In this document: positions 52,870 to 61,048 of the stretch, piece by piece
Position numbering within the stretch: the first letter of the stretch is position 1
How the letters are laid out: each line of letters opens with the position of its first letter
Origin: Pseudomonas asturiensis
GTDB taxonomy: Bacteria > Pseudomonadota > Gammaproteobacteria > Pseudomonadales > Pseudomonadaceae
NCBI RefSeq assembly: GCF_900143095.1
Contig: NZ_FRDA01000009.1
Coordinates: 1 to 64,000, forward strand
Reading direction: 5' to 3'
Length of the DNA stretch: 64,000 bases
Notes under the pieces: model-generated
The model's database searches: none
Seen by the model: only the letters and a program-made list of their open reading frames with translations
Told to the model about the DNA's origin: nothing
Made by a program: the position numbers and the translations under genes

Positions 52870-54198
52870 TTATTGAAGCAGAGATCCGCGCAGGGAATGG
52901 GGCTGTGCATCATCGATATGCACATTGGCGAACTGACCGATCAGCTTGGGGTTGTCGCAGCGGAAATTGACGATCCGGTTGTTCTCGGTACGGCCCTGCA
53001 GCTCGCCAGGGTCTTTTTTGGAGTAATCGGTCACCAGAATACGCTGCGTGCTGCCGACCATCTGTCGGCTGATCTCGAAGCCCTGCTGATTGAGGCGATG
53101 CTGCAGCGCAGCCAGACGCTCCTTTTTCAGGGCTTCTGGCGTCTCGTCTTTCAGGTCGGCCGCCGGGGTGCCGGGGCGCGGGCTGTAAACGAACGAGTAC
53201 GAGAAGTCGAAGCCCACGTCTTCGATCAGCTTCATGGTGTTGTCGAAGTCTTTCTCGGTTTCACCCGGGAAGCCGACGATGAAGTCAGAGCTGATGCAGA
53301 TGCCCGGTACAGCGGCCTTGAGCTTGCGCAGCTTGGACTTGTATTCCAGCGTGGTGTGGTTGCGCTTCATGGCCGCCAGAATCCGGTCCGAGCCCGACTG
53401 CACCGGCAAGTGCAGGTGCTTGACCAGTTCCGGCACTTCGGCGTGAGCCTGGATGAGGCTGTCGGAGAACTCCAGCGGGTGCGAAGTGGTGTAGCGAATG
53501 CGGTCGATGCCATCGACCGCAGCCACCACGCGTATCAGGTCCGCCAGATCCGCGACGCGCCCGTCGTGCAGGGTGCCGCGATAACCGTTGACGTTCTGGC
53601 CCAGCAACGTGATTTCACGCACGCCATGTTCCGCCAGGTGAATGACTTCGGTCAGCACGTCATCGAACGGCCGGCTGACCTCTTCGCCACGGGTGTAGGG
53701 CACGACGCAGAAGGTGCAGTACTTGCTGCAGCCTTCCATCACCGACACATAAGCGCTCGGGCCATCGACACGAGGCTCGGGCAAATGGTCGAATTTTTCG
53801 ATTTCCGGGAACGAGACGTCGACCTGCGGCAGGCGCGTGATGCGTGCGGCGTCGATCATTTCCGGCAGACGGTGCAGGGTCTGCGGGCCGAAGACCACGT
53901 CCACGTAGGGCGCGCGGTCGCGGATGGCGGCGCCTTCCTGACTGGCCACGCAGCCGCCGACGGCGATCACCATTTCCGGGTTGGCCAGTTTCAGTTCGCG
54001 CCAGCGGCCCAATTGGGAATAAACCCGGTCCTGGGCGCGTTCGCGAATCGAGCAGGTGTTGAGCAGGATCACGTCGGCGTCTTCCGCGCGGGCGGTGACT
54101 TCCAGGGCCTGATGTTCGCCCAGCAGGTCGACCATGCGCGAGCTGTCGTACTCGTTCATCTGGCAACCGTGGGTTTCGATATAAAGCTTCTTGGCCAT
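52870..54198 (-). CDS. miaB: tRNA-2-methylthio-N6-(dimethylallyl)adenosine synthase
   Basis: A 442-residue radical-SAM methylthiotransferase modifying A37 of tRNA. The N-terminal UPF0004 domain has THGCQMNEYDS and DVILLNTCSIRERA cysteines. The radical-SAM motif is MEGCSKYCTFCVVPYTRG. The C-terminal TRAM domain begins near residue 380. Full length. Confidence 0.98.
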   Translation of the reverse strand: MAKKLYIETHGCQMNEYDSSRMVDLLGEHQALEVTARAEDADVILLNTCSIRERAQDRVYSQLGRWRELKLANPEMVIAVGGCVASQEGAAIRDRAPYVDVVFGPQTLHRLPEMIDAARITRLPQVDVSFPEIEKFDHLPEPRVDGPSAYVSVMEGCSKYCTFCVVPYTRGEEVSRPFDDVLTEVIHLAEHGVREITLLGQNVNGYRGTLHDGRVADLADLIRVVAAVDGIDRIRYTTSHPLEFSDSLIQAHAEVPELVKHLHLPVQSGSDRILAAMKRNHTTLEYKSKLRKLKAAVPGICISSDFIVGFPGETEKDFDNTMKLIEDVGFDFSYSFVYSPRPGTPAADLKDETPEALKKERLAALQHRLNQQGFEISRQMVGSTQRILVTDYSKKDPGELQGRTENNRIVNFRCDNPKLIGQFANVHIDDAQPHSLRGSLLQ

Positions 54199-54326
54199 TC
54201 GTGATCATCAGCTGGTTCAAATAACCGCGCATTATAGGGGCGAAGTGCTTGGGTTCCTAGGGGCGATCCGACGGGCATGCTATAGTGCGTGCCCCTTTTT
54301 CATCCCCGAATCGTTACCCGCCAACC

Positions 54327-54653
54327 ATGACCAAACGCGAAGCTCCAATCTACAAGGTGATTTTCCTCAACCAGGGCCAGGTGTTCGAGATGTACGCCAA
54401 GCAGATCTATCAAAGCGATCTGTGGGGGTTTCTGGAAGTGGAAGAATTCGTCTTCGGCGAGCGTACGACCGTCGTGGTGGACCCGAGCGAAGAAAAGCTC
54501 AAGGCCCAGTTCGAAGGTGTAGTGCGCAGTTTTGTGCCCATGCATTCGATCGTGCGCATCGATGAAGTCGAGCGCATGGGCACGCCGAAAATCAGTGAAG
54601 CGCGGGGCGTGAGCAACGTGATGCCGTTTCCCATGCCGATGCCGGAAAAATAG
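54327..54653 (+). CDS. DUF1820-family protein
   Basis: A 108-residue protein of unknown function, conserved in gammaproteobacteria. The readable core is IYKVIFLNQGQVFEMYAKQI, then LWGFLEVEEFVFGERTTVVVDPSEEKL, ending MPFPMPMPEK. ATG 54327 begins the conserved part. It is divergent from miaB with 128 bases between starts, and convergent with the Sel1 gene. Confidence 0.9.
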   Translation: MTKREAPIYKVIFLNQGQVFEMYAKQIYQSDLWGFLEVEEFVFGERTTVVVDPSEEKLKAQFEGVVRSFVPMHSIVRIDEVERMGTPKISEARGVSNVMPFPMPMPEK

Positions 54654-54672
54654 CAGAAAGGAAGTTGAAACT

Positions 54673-54702
54673 ATTGCCCTGCGAACACCCGATCAGGGCA
54701 AT
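54673..54702. terminator. Hairpin between convergent DUF1820 and Sel1 genes
   Basis: ATTGCCCTG and CAGGGCAAT form a perfect 9-base-pair stem around a 12-base loop. It overlaps the Sel1 stop codon. There is no T-tract. Confidence 0.45.
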
Positions 54703-55241
54703 GGAGAGAAGGGACTGCGACCTTCGGCCGTCTGCAGTTCCATGAGGTATTTGCGGAATATCTGGCCGAGCACCTGAGTGGCGACTTCCAGTTCGTCGCG
54801 TTTCATTTTGGCCGACACTTCATCCGCTGCGTCCAGTGCTTCTTCCGAACCATTGACCGCTGCCATCTTCAGCACGATATACGCCTGAATGTTATTGGCC
54901 TGTACGCCTTCGCCGCGACTGAACATCAAACCCAGCTGATATTGCGCCTGCGCATGACCCTGCAACGAAGCCTGCTCGAAATAACCGAGGGCTTTGGGCA
55001 GATCGCGGGGTGCACTCTTGCCTTCGTAATAGAACTCACCCAACTCGTATTGTGCCTGCGCATCCCCGGACTGAGCGGCCTGCTCACAGGCTGACAGCGC
55101 AGCGGGCAGGTTCTCCGGCTGCGTATTGAGGGTGCAGCGACCCACCGCCGGGATCAACAACGAGTTGCTGCCGGCATTAGCCAGCAGGGGATAGACAAGC
55201 AACAGGCAGCCCAATGCAAGGGTGCGGCCGGTGCGGTTCAT
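54693..55241 (-). CDS. Periplasmic Sel1-repeat protein
   Basis: A 182-residue protein with a signal peptide (LALGCLLLVYPLLANAG) and three Sel1-like repeats at about 50-160: AQSGDAQAQYELGEFYYEGK, ASLQGHAQAQYQLGLMFSRGEG, and AYIVLKMAAVNG. Sel1 repeats serve in protein-protein contacts; no partner can be named. Stand-alone. Confidence 0.88.
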   Translation of the reverse strand: MNRTGRTLALGCLLLVYPLLANAGSNSLLIPAVGRCTLNTQPENLPAALSACEQAAQSGDAQAQYELGEFYYEGKSAPRDLPKALGYFEQASLQGHAQAQYQLGLMFSRGEGVQANNIQAYIVLKMAAVNGSEEALDAADEVSAKMKRDELEVATQVLGQIFRKYLMELQTAEGRSPFSPLP

Positions 55242-55502
55242 GGAAATCGACTTACCTCTGAAAAAGGTGCGGGCGTACCCGACCAGCTAAACGTGCTGGC
55301 TGCGCATTATGAAATAAGCAGAGCCAACCTTACAAAGTCTTTACGGATTTTCTGCTGCACGGCCTGTAAAAAAGTCCGTTCACAAGGTAAAGACCCTTGA
55401 GCAAGACAATCGCTTCCCATGTTCACATCAATTGATCATGTCAATGGCATTGCAGTGTAGAAGCTAATTGGAGCAACAACGTTCCGTTTATTTCAAGAAG
55501 TT

Positions 55503-55536
55503 GACGCGTGCAGGCCAGACGTTACCTGTACGCGTC
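55503..55536 (-). terminator. Hairpin downstream of hemL
   Basis: GACGCGTGCAGG and CCTGTACGCGTC form a 12-base-pair stem with one G-T wobble, 12 bases after the hemL stop. No clear T-tract. The rest of 55242-55502 shows only an AT-rich promoter-like stretch for the Sel1 gene. Confidence 0.5.
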
Positions 55537-55548
55537 GACATTCTCGAC

Positions 55549-56832
55549 TTATTTGAGTGCCGCGAAGGCTTTCTCGGCAGCGTCCAGCGTCAGTTGCAAC
55601 TCGGCGTCGCCATGAGCGATGGAGGTGAAGCCAGCCTCGAACGCACTGGGCGCCAGGTACACGCCGCCTTCGAGCATCAAATGGAAGAACCGCTTGAAAC
55701 GGTCGGCGTCGCTGGTCATCACGTCCTGGAACGTGACGATTTCCTTGGCGTCGCTGAAGTACAGACCGAACATGCCGCCCGCCTGGGTCGTCACGAATGC
55801 AATGCCTGCGGCATCGGCACGTTGTTGCAGACCTTCGAGCAGGCGACGGGTGTAGTCGCTCAGTTCATCGTGGAAGCCCGGTCGGCTGATCAGGCGCAAG
55901 GTGGTTAGGCCTGCGGCCATCGCCAGCGGGTTTCCTGACAACGTGCCTGCCTGGTAGACCGGGCCAAGCGGGGCGATGTGCGACATGATTTCGCGCTTGC
56001 CACCGAAGCAGCCGACCGGCATGCCGCCGCCGATGATCTTGCCGAAGGTGCTCAGGTCCGGCGTTACACCGTAGTAAGCCTGAGCGCCGCCGAGGGCCAC
56101 GCGGAAACCGGTCATGACTTCGTCGAAAATCAGCACCACGCCATGTTCGTCACACAGGTCGCGCAGGCCTTGCAGGTAACCCGGCGCTGGCGGAACGCAG
56201 TTCATGTTGCCGGCCACCGGCTCGACGATGATGCACGCCACTTCCTGGCCGACTTGCGCAAGCATTTCACGCACCGCTTCCAGGTCGTTGAACGGCACAG
56301 TCAAGGTGTGTTTGGCGAACGCTGCCGGTACGCCAGGCGAACTCGGCACGCCCAGGGTCAGCGCGCCGGAACCGGCCTTGACCAGCAGGCTGTCGGAATG
56401 ACCGTGGTAGCAGCCTTCGAACTTGATGATGCTGTCGCGGCCGGTGTAGCCACGGGCCAGGCGAATGGCGCTCATGGTGGCTTCGGTACCGGAACTGACC
56501 ATGCGCACCATTTCCATGGACGGGACCAGCGAGCAGACCAGATCGGCCATCTCGGTTTCCATCGCCGTCGGTGCGCCGTAGGACAGACCGTGCTCCAACT
56601 GGTTGCGCACGGCATCAAGCACTTCCGGATGGCTGTGGCCGAGAATCATCGGGCCCCAGGAGCCGACATAGTCAACGTAACGTTTGTCGTCTTCATCAGT
56701 CACGTAAGCGCCAGCAGCGTGCTTGAAGAATAGCGGCGTACCGCCCACGCTCTTGAAAGCGCGAACCGGCGAATTCACGCCACCGGGAATGTGTTTTTGG
56801 GCATTGGCGAACAGTGTTTCGGAACGGGACAT
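55549..56832 (-). CDS. hemL: Glutamate-1-semialdehyde 2,1-aminomutase
   Basis: A 427-residue PLP enzyme producing 5-aminolevulinate for haem in the C5 pathway. The PLP Lys is in STFGKIIGGGMPVG; GGVNSPVRAFKSVGG opens the protein and VYQAGTLSGNPLAMAAG is also typical. ATG 56832 begins the conserved SRSETLFANAQ; the frame open to 56946 is not coding. It neighbours thiE/thiD as in other pseudomonads, apart from the alkA-ogt pair between them. Confidence 0.97.
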   Translation of the reverse strand: MSRSETLFANAQKHIPGGVNSPVRAFKSVGGTPLFFKHAAGAYVTDEDDKRYVDYVGSWGPMILGHSHPEVLDAVRNQLEHGLSYGAPTAMETEMADLVCSLVPSMEMVRMVSSGTEATMSAIRLARGYTGRDSIIKFEGCYHGHSDSLLVKAGSGALTLGVPSSPGVPAAFAKHTLTVPFNDLEAVREMLAQVGQEVACIIVEPVAGNMNCVPPAPGYLQGLRDLCDEHGVVLIFDEVMTGFRVALGGAQAYYGVTPDLSTFGKIIGGGMPVGCFGGKREIMSHIAPLGPVYQAGTLSGNPLAMAAGLTTLRLISRPGFHDELSDYTRRLLEGLQQRADAAGIAFVTTQAGGMFGLYFSDAKEIVTFQDVMTSDADRFKRFFHLMLEGGVYLAPSAFEAGFTSIAHGDAELQLTLDAAEKAFAALK

Positions 56833-57028
56833 GATCGGGTCTCTGCTTTGAAACGGGGAAGTCGTGTCTACGCCGGGGTCAGCCGAGGTGAGCAGTGAAT
56901 GCTTTATTGGAGTGGCTTGAGCCAGAGAAAGCGCAGGAGGCAGCACTATACCAAATGCCGGGCGACTGCCGGATGCACATGTCCGAATTCAGCCAGACTT
57001 TTGTAGGAGGCTGGCATAAAGTCTGCCC

Positions 57029-58474
57029 ATGAACACTCTCGACCCCGACATTTGCTACGCCGCGTTTATCGCCAGGGACCGCCGGTTTGACGGCTGGTTT
57101 TTCATGGGTGTGTCGTCGACCGGTATCTACTGTCGGCCGATGTGCCCGGTGCGAGCGCCGCAAGCCAGAAACTGCAGCTTCTATAGAACCGCTGCGGCGG
57201 CCGAACAGGCAGGATTTCGTCCGTGCTTGCGCTGCCGCCCGGAACTGGCGCCCGGACAGGGTCTGCTGGACATGTCGAGCCGGTTGGCGCAAGCCGCAGC
57301 ACGGCTGATCGAAGAAGGCTTTCTGAGCGGTAAAACACTGGACGCGCTGGCCGAGCGCGTGGGCGTTACATCGCGGCATCTGCGGCGGATCTTCGAGGCC
57401 GAATTCGGCGTGTCGATGATCGACTTCGCCCAGACGCAACGCCTGCTGGTCGCCAAGCGCCTGTTGACCGATACCGGGCTGTCCATGACGCAAGTCGCTC
57501 TGGCGGCAGGCTTTGGCAGCGTACGGCGCTTCAATGATGTCTTTCAGGCACGCTATGGACTGAATCCCACTCGGTTGAGGAAAACAGCGAAGAGAGCCGA
57601 CGATGCCGGTCTGCGCTTCGAGCTGTCGTACCGGCCACCGTTTTCGTGGAAAGGCGTGTTGGCCTTTCTCGCGCATCGTTGCATCGCCGGCGTCGAGCAT
57701 GTGGCCGATGACGTTTATGCGCGTGTCATCGAGGTTGAGCATGCCGGGCAGACGCTTTCCGGCTGGATCAGCGTGACCGATGCCCCGCAGCGGCATGCGC
57801 TGGTGGTGACGATGTCGGCATCGTTGCAGTCGGCAGTGGCGGTGGTGCTGGGGCGTGTGCGGCGGGTCTTCGATACGGGCTGTCGGCCGGATCTGGTGGA
57901 CGCGCATCTTGGCCCGCTGATTGGCGATCTGCAGGGCATGCGTGTTCCCGGCGCGTTCGATGGCTTCGAAATCGCAGTACGGGCGGTGGTCGGGCAGCAG
58001 ATATCGGTGCTCAATGCCCGAGCGATCCTGAGTCGGATTGCCGAGCGATTCGGCACGCCGGTGAGCGATGCTCCTTTCGGACTGCACGCTGCGTTCCCGA
58101 CGGCGCAGGCCATCGCAGCGCTACATTATGAAGACCTGATCGCCATGGGGCTGATCCGTATTCGGGCCGAGGCGATCCTGGCGGTCGCTCAGGAAGTGGC
58201 GTCAGGGCGCATCCTGCTTGAGCCGCTGGTGCCGCTCGATGAAACGCTGGCTGCGCTGCGTCATATTCGCGGCATCGGCGAGTGGACCGTGCAATACATT
58301 GCCATGCGCGCTCTGGGCTGGCCCAATGCGTTTCCCGAGGGCGATGCCGTGCTCAAAAAACGCCTGGGTTGCACGACGGCTGCGCAACTCAATGAGCATG
58401 CGAGCCAGTGGGCACCGTGGCGGGCTTACGCGACCGTGCATGTCTGGCATCAACGTGAGGAGACACCATCATGA
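57029..58474 (+). CDS. Ada N-terminal/AraC HTH fused to AlkA-type 3-methyladenine glycosylase
   Basis: A 481-residue three-part protein. Residues of about 5-75 form the Ada zinc domain with four cysteines (GIYCRPMCPVRAP; FRPCLRCRPE). Residues of about 85-185 form an AraC-type HTH (VGVTSRHLRRIFEAEFG; ALAAGFGSVRRFNDVF). Residues of about 195-475 form AlkA with the HhH and catalytic Asp in HIRGIGEWTVQYIAMRA and AFPEGDAVL. It combines methylphosphotriester sensing and base excision. Translationally coupled to ogt (ATGA). Confidence 0.93.
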   Translation: MNTLDPDICYAAFIARDRRFDGWFFMGVSSTGIYCRPMCPVRAPQARNCSFYRTAAAAEQAGFRPCLRCRPELAPGQGLLDMSSRLAQAAARLIEEGFLSGKTLDALAERVGVTSRHLRRIFEAEFGVSMIDFAQTQRLLVAKRLLTDTGLSMTQVALAAGFGSVRRFNDVFQARYGLNPTRLRKTAKRADDAGLRFELSYRPPFSWKGVLAFLAHRCIAGVEHVADDVYARVIEVEHAGQTLSGWISVTDAPQRHALVVTMSASLQSAVAVVLGRVRRVFDTGCRPDLVDAHLGPLIGDLQGMRVPGAFDGFEIAVRAVVGQQISVLNARAILSRIAERFGTPVSDAPFGLHAAFPTAQAIAALHYEDLIAMGLIRIRAEAILAVAQEVASGRILLEPLVPLDETLAALRHIRGIGEWTVQYIAMRALGWPNAFPEGDAVLKKRLGCTTAAQLNEHASQWAPWRAYATVHVWHQREETPS

Positions 58475-58992
58475 TTCCCGGCTACCTGCTTTCCAGCCCC
58501 TTGGGCGACATTGCCCTGCGCACCGAGGACGATGCGCTGACCGGCGTTTACTTCATCGGCCAGAAACATTACCCCGGTCTGGTGATGATGCCCGATGACC
58601 CGCACGTGCCCAGGGTGGTGCGGCGGGCGCAGGAGCAACTGACGGAATTCTTTCGCGGCGAGCGTCGGGTGTTCGATGTGCCGCTGCGCATGCGCGGCAC
58701 ACCGTTTCAGGAGCAGGTCTGGGCTGAACTGGCGCGCATTCCTTATGGCGAGATGATTTCCTACGGGGCGATGGCAAGAAAGATGGGCCTGAGCCCCGGT
58801 CATTCGCGGGCCGTGGGAACGGCCAATGGCAAGAACCCGATCTCCATCATCGTGCCGTGCCATCGGGTCATCGGCGCGGGCGGCGACCTGACGGGCTATG
58901 CAGGCGGCGTCGACCGCAAGCGCGCACTGCTGGCGCTGGAGAACGCCACTGGCATGCCGGATTTCGAGTTCAAACTGGTGGGGCAGGCTTGA
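58471..58992 (+). CDS. ogt: Methylated-DNA-protein-cysteine methyltransferase
   Basis: A 173-residue suicide alkyltransferase repairing O6-alkylguanine. The active-site motif is ISIIVPCHRVIGAGGDLTGYAGG with the acceptor Cys, preceded by GMARK-like helix residues (GAMARKMGLSPGHSRAVGTANGKNP). It lacks an Ada N-domain, which here is on the upstream gene. The two form a compact alkylation-response operon. Confidence 0.95.
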   Translation: MIPGYLLSSPLGDIALRTEDDALTGVYFIGQKHYPGLVMMPDDPHVPRVVRRAQEQLTEFFRGERRVFDVPLRMRGTPFQEQVWAELARIPYGEMISYGAMARKMGLSPGHSRAVGTANGKNPISIIVPCHRVIGAGGDLTGYAGGVDRKRALLALENATGMPDFEFKLVGQA

Positions 58993-59040
58993 ACGTCGGC
59001 CTCATAAAACGACGGATGACTTACTGAAGAAAAGTTGTTT

Positions 59041-59126
59041 GTGGGAGGCGGCTTGCCGGCGAGATGTTTTAACAGGCGCCAGGTCAGTGACTGAAATGAC
59101 GCCATCGCCGGCAAGTTGCCTTCCAC
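59041..59126. repeat. REPIN: inverted pair of REP sequences
   Basis: GTGGGAGGCGGCTTGCCGGC at 59041 and its near-complement at 59105-59126 (19 of 22 matches) face each other across about 40 bases, the REPIN layout common in Pseudomonas. It lies between the convergent ogt and thiE genes and may end both transcripts. Confidence 0.85.
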
Positions 59127-59156
59127 ATTAAGGTGAACAGCGAGACAGTGCTTCGC

Positions 59157-59786
59157 TCAGCGCTCGCTGGCCAGCAGCGTTGTAAACGCCTTGGCCCGGC
59201 GGGTGACTTCCTGAGTGGTTTCGGCGCCGAACAGGCCGTGTACGACGGCCAGCAGGTCGGCACCGTGCTCGACCAGTTGCGGGGCGTTTTCCAGGGTGAT
59301 GCCGCCGATGACCGCGATAGGCAGGTGCACCTTTGCGCGGACCTGAGCGATCAGGTCCAGCGGCACGGCAGGTGCGTTCGGCTTGGTCTGCGAATTGAAG
59401 AACCGGCCGAATGCCACATACGTCGCACCGTCTGCCTTGGCGCGCTCGGCCAGTTCCAGTTTGCCGTGGCAGGTCGCGCCGACAATCGCCTTGTGCCCCA
59501 GCAAGGCACGCGCGTCCGGCAGCGAGCCGTCGGTCTGCCCCAGGTGCACGCCGACGCCCAGGCGCGCCGCCAGTTCGGCATCGTCATTGATGATCAGCCG
59601 GGTCTTGTAGCGTTCACACAGTTTGAGCAGTTCGGTGGCCTCGCGCAGGCGGCGCGATTCGTCTTCGGTCTTGTCCCGGTATTGCAACAGGGTGACGCCG
59701 CCGTCGAGCGCGGCTTCGACGTAAGACAGGAATCTGCCGGTCAACAGTTGGCTGTCGGTAATGGCATACAGGCCACGTAGTTTCAT
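59157..59786 (-). CDS. thiE: Thiamine phosphate synthase
   Basis: A 209-residue TIM-barrel enzyme coupling HMP-diphosphate with the thiazole phosphate. The readable core is RGLYAITDSQLLTG, TLLQYRDKTEDESRR, TRLIINDDAELAARLGVGVHLGQTDG, and HLPIAVIGGITLENAPQLVEHGADLLAVV. ATG 59786 begins the conserved core. It is 23 bases downstream of thiD. Confidence 0.97.
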   Translation of the reverse strand: MKLRGLYAITDSQLLTGRFLSYVEAALDGGVTLLQYRDKTEDESRRLREATELLKLCERYKTRLIINDDAELAARLGVGVHLGQTDGSLPDARALLGHKAIVGATCHGKLELAERAKADGATYVAFGRFFNSQTKPNAPAVPLDLIAQVRAKVHLPIAVIGGITLENAPQLVEHGADLLAVVHGLFGAETTQEVTRRAKAFTTLLASER

Positions 59787-59809
59787 GAATCGAGCCTCAT
59801 GGCAGAGCG

Positions 59810-60607
59810 TTACGAGCAAAAATCCAGCGGCAGACGACGCGGGACGAACTGCCCCTTGCCCAACTGCTCGGCGTCGCGCAACGTGCGCCAGGTGTAATCC
59901 AGCGCTGAGCGAACGGCGCTGACCGTTTCTTCGCCTTGTGCCAGACGTCCCGCCAATGCGCTGGCCAGCGTGCAGCCGGAGCCATGGTAGCTGCCCGGCA
60001 GTCGCTCGCAGATAAAGGTATGGGTCTGGCCGCCGCGAACGTACAAGCGATTATGGATCTGCTGTTCATCGCCGTGGCCACCGGTGATCAGCAGGTGCTT
60101 GCAGTAGGGCAACAGCTTTTCAGCGCACTCGTCCGCTGTGCCTTCCGGCAGTTCAGCGAGGATGCGGGCTTCCGGCAGGTTGGGCGTGGCGATCGTCGAC
60201 AAGGGCAACAATTGTTCGCGCATGGCATAGCCGACTTCATCCTTGCCCAGCCGTCCGCCGCCGCCCGCCCGCAACACTGGGTCGCAGACCATCGGCAGAT
60301 GCGGGTTGGCCTGTAGCAGTTCGACAACGGTGGCGACCATTTCAAGCGAACCGAGCATGCCCAGCTTCACAGCTGCTACGCTCGAATCATTCAGAACGGC
60401 ATGGGCCTGGGCCAGCACCCAGTCACGGTCCAGTACACGAAAATCACTGACATTGACGGTGTCTTGCACTGTCAGGGCCGTGATGACCGGAGCGGCATGG
60501 CAGCCCTGGGCAAGCAGAGCTTCTATATCGGCCTGCATGCCAGCGCCGCCACTAGGGTCGTGGCCGGAGAGGCAGAGGACAACGGGACGGGAGCTATAGA
60601 TATTCAT
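59810..60607 (-). CDS. thiD: Hydroxymethylpyrimidine/phosphomethylpyrimidine kinase
   Basis: A 265-residue ribokinase-fold enzyme phosphorylating HMP twice. Core motifs: VLCLSGHDPSGGAGMQADIEA, VCDPVLRAGGGGRL and the anion-hole SYHGSGCTLASALAGRLAQG. ATG 60607; the frame open to 60787 crosses the MITE-like repeat and is not coding. It heads thiD-thiE, which are followed by the REPIN. Confidence 0.96.
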   Translation of the reverse strand: MNIYSSRPVVLCLSGHDPSGGAGMQADIEALLAQGCHAAPVITALTVQDTVNVSDFRVLDRDWVLAQAHAVLNDSSVAAVKLGMLGSLEMVATVVELLQANPHLPMVCDPVLRAGGGGRLGKDEVGYAMREQLLPLSTIATPNLPEARILAELPEGTADECAEKLLPYCKHLLITGGHGDEQQIHNRLYVRGGQTHTFICERLPGSYHGSGCTLASALAGRLAQGEETVSAVRSALDYTWRTLRDAEQLGKGQFVPRRLPLDFCS

Positions 60608-61048
60608 GGTGCGCGAGCTTATCACTAAACCTTTCCCGGGCCGCTCGTCGGTGACGGTTTTTCTTGCATGCCCAATACAACTGCCGGTCATGGGGTGCAG
60701 GCTCTGTACGAAAAGTCGCTGCACTCGGTGATGCTGCATTAAAAGCAGGCTGACCTTCGATTGCCGACTTTTCGCACCGAGCCTCACATTTAATGAGGAA
60801 AATATTCATGTTTGCTCTGCAAAGGCCGAGATAGAGCTATCGCTCTGATTTTTAAAGCCATAGAGCCTTAGCGCTATAAGCGGCTATGCTTCAATGTTCT
60901 GACAGAGTGCCGTCAATAGGGTGGCCGCTGTCGGAAAACGGTCATACGTAATTGCCTGTCTGGATTCATCAGCCTGTTTCAAGGATAGATATTGCAGGAC
61001 GTCGCCATCAACGGATGGAGTGACCGCGACGACCACCTTGGGGCTTCA
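60608..61048. promoter_or_regulatory. Divergent thiD / ladS intergenic region
   Basis: This 441-base gap contains the MITE-like element at 60699-60784 and an AT-richer part (60790-60990) with related words such as AGAGCTATCGCTCT and AGAGCCTTAGCGCT, probably the ladS promoter. No TPP-riboswitch consensus (CTGAGA pairs) was found before thiD. Confidence 0.4.
60699..60784. repeat. MITE-like inverted-repeat element, longer copy
   Basis: AGGCTCTGTACGAAAAGTCG at the left and the complement of CGACTTTTCGCACCGAGCCT at the right match at 18 of 20 positions, around 46 bases with no coding capacity. The ends are the same family as at 48706-48753. No clear target duplication. Confidence 0.7.

Noticed and set aside
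60608..60700. TPP riboswitch upstream of thiD
   Set aside because: The conserved CTGAGA and ACCTGATC blocks were not seen; the region is occupied partly by the MITE-like repeat.
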